DNA of 64,000 nucleotides from DAIPKP01 sp964545875. GTDB taxonomy: Bacteria; Synergistota; Synergistia; Synergistales; Aminiphilaceae. Each line of letters starts with the position of its first letter. Positions within the stretch are counted from its first letter, which is position 1. Both the position numbers and the translations under genes were made by a program. The DNA lies in the NCBI GenBank assembly GCA_964545875.1, contig CAZJHH010000006.1, positions 62,001 to 126,000 of the forward strand. Reading direction: 5' to 3'. The notes beneath the pieces are model-generated. The model worked only from the letters and a program-made list of their open reading frames with translations. It did not search any database and had not been told where the DNA came from. Positions 62,521 through 64,000 of the stretch are shown here, in pieces.

Positions 62521-63756
62521 TTACAAAGAAACGGGCCTTTTCTCCGGCACCTTGCGGAGCAGGAGGATTCCCCCTATGAAAAAGAAGAACAGCATGGGAA
62601 TTCCCGCCCGGACGGAACCGGTGATCTGGGTGAGCAAACCGAAGAGAAAGGGCCCCGCCACGCCGGCGAACTTGCTGGACATGTCGTAGAAGCCAAAAAA
62701 TTCCGAGGTCTTTTCCGGAGGGATGAGCCGGGAGAAGAGAGCCCGGGAGAGGGCCTGGGCACCTCCCTGGAAGAGCCCCACCGAAACCGCCAGGAGGGCG
62801 AAGTGAATGGGGGTACGCACCAGGTAAACCCCCAGAGCGATCACCGCATAGGCTGCCAGGGTAGCCACCAGGCTCTTTTTCAATCCCCAGGTCCGGGCCA
62901 GACTCCCCCAGACGAGGGTACTGGGAATTCCCACGAACTGGGTGAGAATGAGGGCAGTTATGAGATAGAGGGGAGGCACACCGATGGTGCTCCCGAAAAT
63001 GACCCCCATCTTCATGATGGTGCCGATACCGTCGTTGTAGAGCCAGAAGGCGAGAAGAAAGCGCAGGATCTCCGGTTTGGTGCGGATAAGCCGAAGTGTC
63101 TGAAGGGGGCGGCGAAGAGATTCCCCCAAAGGCTCCCCCGCCTCTCCCGGAGGTTCCGGCACGTGCCGAAAGGTGGGAATGGAAAAAAGCCCCCACCAGA
63201 GGGCCACCGAGAGAAAGGAGAGCTGAAATCCCCAGGAGGGAAGAGCAAAAACCATGAGGGCGTTGACCACCAGAAGAGCCCCCCCGCCGAGATAGCCGAA
63301 GGCATATCCCGCGGAGGAGATGGCGGGAATGCGCCAGGGGGCGGCGATGCGGGTGAGAAGAGAGTCGTAGAAGATATTCGCCAGGGCAAACCCCCCGGAG
63401 CCGAGCACCAGCAGAAACAGTCCCAGCCCCCACTGTCCCTCCCGGAGAAAGGCCATGCCCGCGGTGGCACCGATACCCAGGGCGGTCATGATCCCCAGGC
63501 CGAGCTTGCGCCTCCCCCAGGCATCTCCCAGGGCTCCCGCAAAAGGCCCTCCGAAGGCGGCGGCGAGCAGCCCCAGAGCGGAGGCGTATCCCCAGTAGGC
63601 GGCGGAACGGGCGGGCTCCATGCCCGCACTCAGCACGTTCTGATAGAAGAGAGGATAGAGCACTACCATGATGGTGGTAGCGAAGGCGGAGTTACCCACA
63701 TCGTAGAAAACCCACCCCCGAAGCCGGGGGTGGGCAAGAATGGCACGCCACTTCAT
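62521..63756 (-). CDS. UMF1 family (Atg22-like) MFS transporter
   Basis: Predicted 411-residue protein with about twelve TM segments. The UMF1-type N-terminus WVFYDVGNSAFATTIMVVLYPLFYQ is diagnostic. The MFS loop is GALGDAWGRRKLGL, and FLLAFWLYNDGIGTIMKM and LIPPEKTSEFFGFYDMSSKFAGVAGPFLFG are family motifs of the second half. The substrate is unknown; members export or import small metabolites. It lies 63 bases after the S9 peptidase gene on the same strand and ends at the inverted repeat 62415-62491. AAAGGA lies about eleven bases before the ATG. Confidence 0.9.
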   Translation of the reverse strand: MKWRAILAHPRLRGWVFYDVGNSAFATTIMVVLYPLFYQNVLSAGMEPARSAAYWGYASALGLLAAAFGGPFAGALGDAWGRRKLGLGIMTALGIGATAGMAFLREGQWGLGLFLLVLGSGGFALANIFYDSLLTRIAAPWRIPAISSAGYAFGYLGGGALLVVNALMVFALPSWGFQLSFLSVALWWGLFSIPTFRHVPEPPGEAGEPLGESLRRPLQTLRLIRTKPEILRFLLAFWLYNDGIGTIMKMGVIFGSTIGVPPLYLITALILTQFVGIPSTLVWGSLARTWGLKKSLVATLAAYAVIALGVYLVRTPIHFALLAVSVGLFQGGAQALSRALFSRLIPPEKTSEFFGFYDMSSKFAGVAGPFLFGLLTQITGSVRAGIPMLFFFFIGGILLLRKVPEKRPVSL

Positions 63757-63819
63757 GATCTGAACGATCCTTTCCGCTCTTCCCGGGAAACCCGAAAGGT
63801 CGTTCCGGAAAAAATCATT

Positions 63820-64000
63820 TTACCGGCCCTCCTCCTCCGGAGAGGGAATATCCAGGCTCAAGCACTCTCCCAGAAAGGTTTCCATGGCCCGGTAGAAATC
63901 GAACCGATTTTCCTGATTGGCGAAACCGTGTCCCTCGTTGTCCTTCACCATGTAGGGAACCTCCACACCCTGCTGCCGCAGGGCCTCCACCATCTGATCC
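63820..64000 (-). CDS. C-terminus of an S9 (prolyl oligopeptidase family) peptidase (partial)
   Basis: The last 59 codons of a gene that begins beyond the window. They translate to DQMVEALRQQGVEVPYMV, then KDNEGHGFANQENRFDFYRA, then METFLGECLSLDIPSPEEEG and a final R. The catalytic His motif EGHGFANQEN followed by R/F-rich residues is typical of S9C acylaminoacyl peptidases and DAP enzymes. It is upstream of and co-directional with the UMF1 transporter gene, so a peptidase-transporter operon is possible. Confidence 0.85.
   Translation of the reverse strand, partial: DQMVEALRQQGVEVPYMVKDNEGHGFANQENRFDFYRAMETFLGECLSLDIPSPEEEGR

Overview
The window looks like a chromosomal segment of a Synergistota (Synergistetes) bacterium, probably an anaerobic amino-acid fermenter. 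The strongest sign is a trio of secreted proteins ending in the tail GGGGCSALGFAPLG plus a hydrophobic stretch and a final K. This resembles the Synergist-specific Synerg-CTERM sorting signal. TRAP-TAXI transport, a flavin-based NADH/ferredoxin-type complex, PruA and many peptidases fit the same lifestyle. No tRNA, rRNA, CRISPR array or prophage was seen.

Layout. 1-8.3 kb: the start of a minus-strand gene, a GH108 muramidase-like protein, a large SNF2-family ATPase, cytidine deaminase and a biotin-dependent carboxyltransferase subunit. 8.3-15.1 kb: a MATE pump, the serine operon serA-serC-DUF1015, and pruA behind a promoter overlapped by a 13+13 palindrome. 15.1-21.4 kb: a three-gene NuoE/NuoF/NuoG-GltD-like complex resembling electron-bifurcating Stn/Bfu enzymes. 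21.8-26.4 kb: a giant hybrid histidine kinase. 26.5-30.8 kb: a head-to-head pair of amino-acid loci, a threonine/serine dehydratase (minus) and metY-metA (plus). Each has a promoter, a short leader peptide, mutually exclusive hairpins and an intrinsic terminator, that is, classical ribosome-mediated attenuation. A 280-bp MITE-like element with IS21-like ends sits between them.

30.9-34 kb: a TRAP-TAXI transporter with an internal terminator between binding protein and permease. 34-41.5 kb: an island of secreted proteins, made of two C1 (papain-like) peptidases, an M6 metallopeptidase, a free-standing tandem M6-propeptide-like protein and a DUF4412-like protein, with similar promoters and related terminators. 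41.6-47.6 kb (minus): a YitT-like membrane protein, an exported PepF-like peptidase, and an Hsp70-like ATPase translationally coupled to a membrane protein. 47.8 kb: an EamA transporter.

48.9-59 kb (minus): a partner-switching module (SpoIIE-type phosphatase, NMT1-like binding protein, RsbW-like kinase, RsbV-like antagonist), a tail-anchored protein of unknown role, a two-subunit xanthine-dehydrogenase-family enzyme and an oligopeptide-binding protein. 59.3-64 kb: a GntR/FCD regulator divergent from an M24 aminopeptidase, then PlsC, a UMF1-type MFS transporter and the C-terminus of an S9 peptidase. Peptide and amino-acid acquisition, conversion and redox balancing tie most of the window together. 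Long open frames opposite real genes were treated as shadows of GC-biased codon use.
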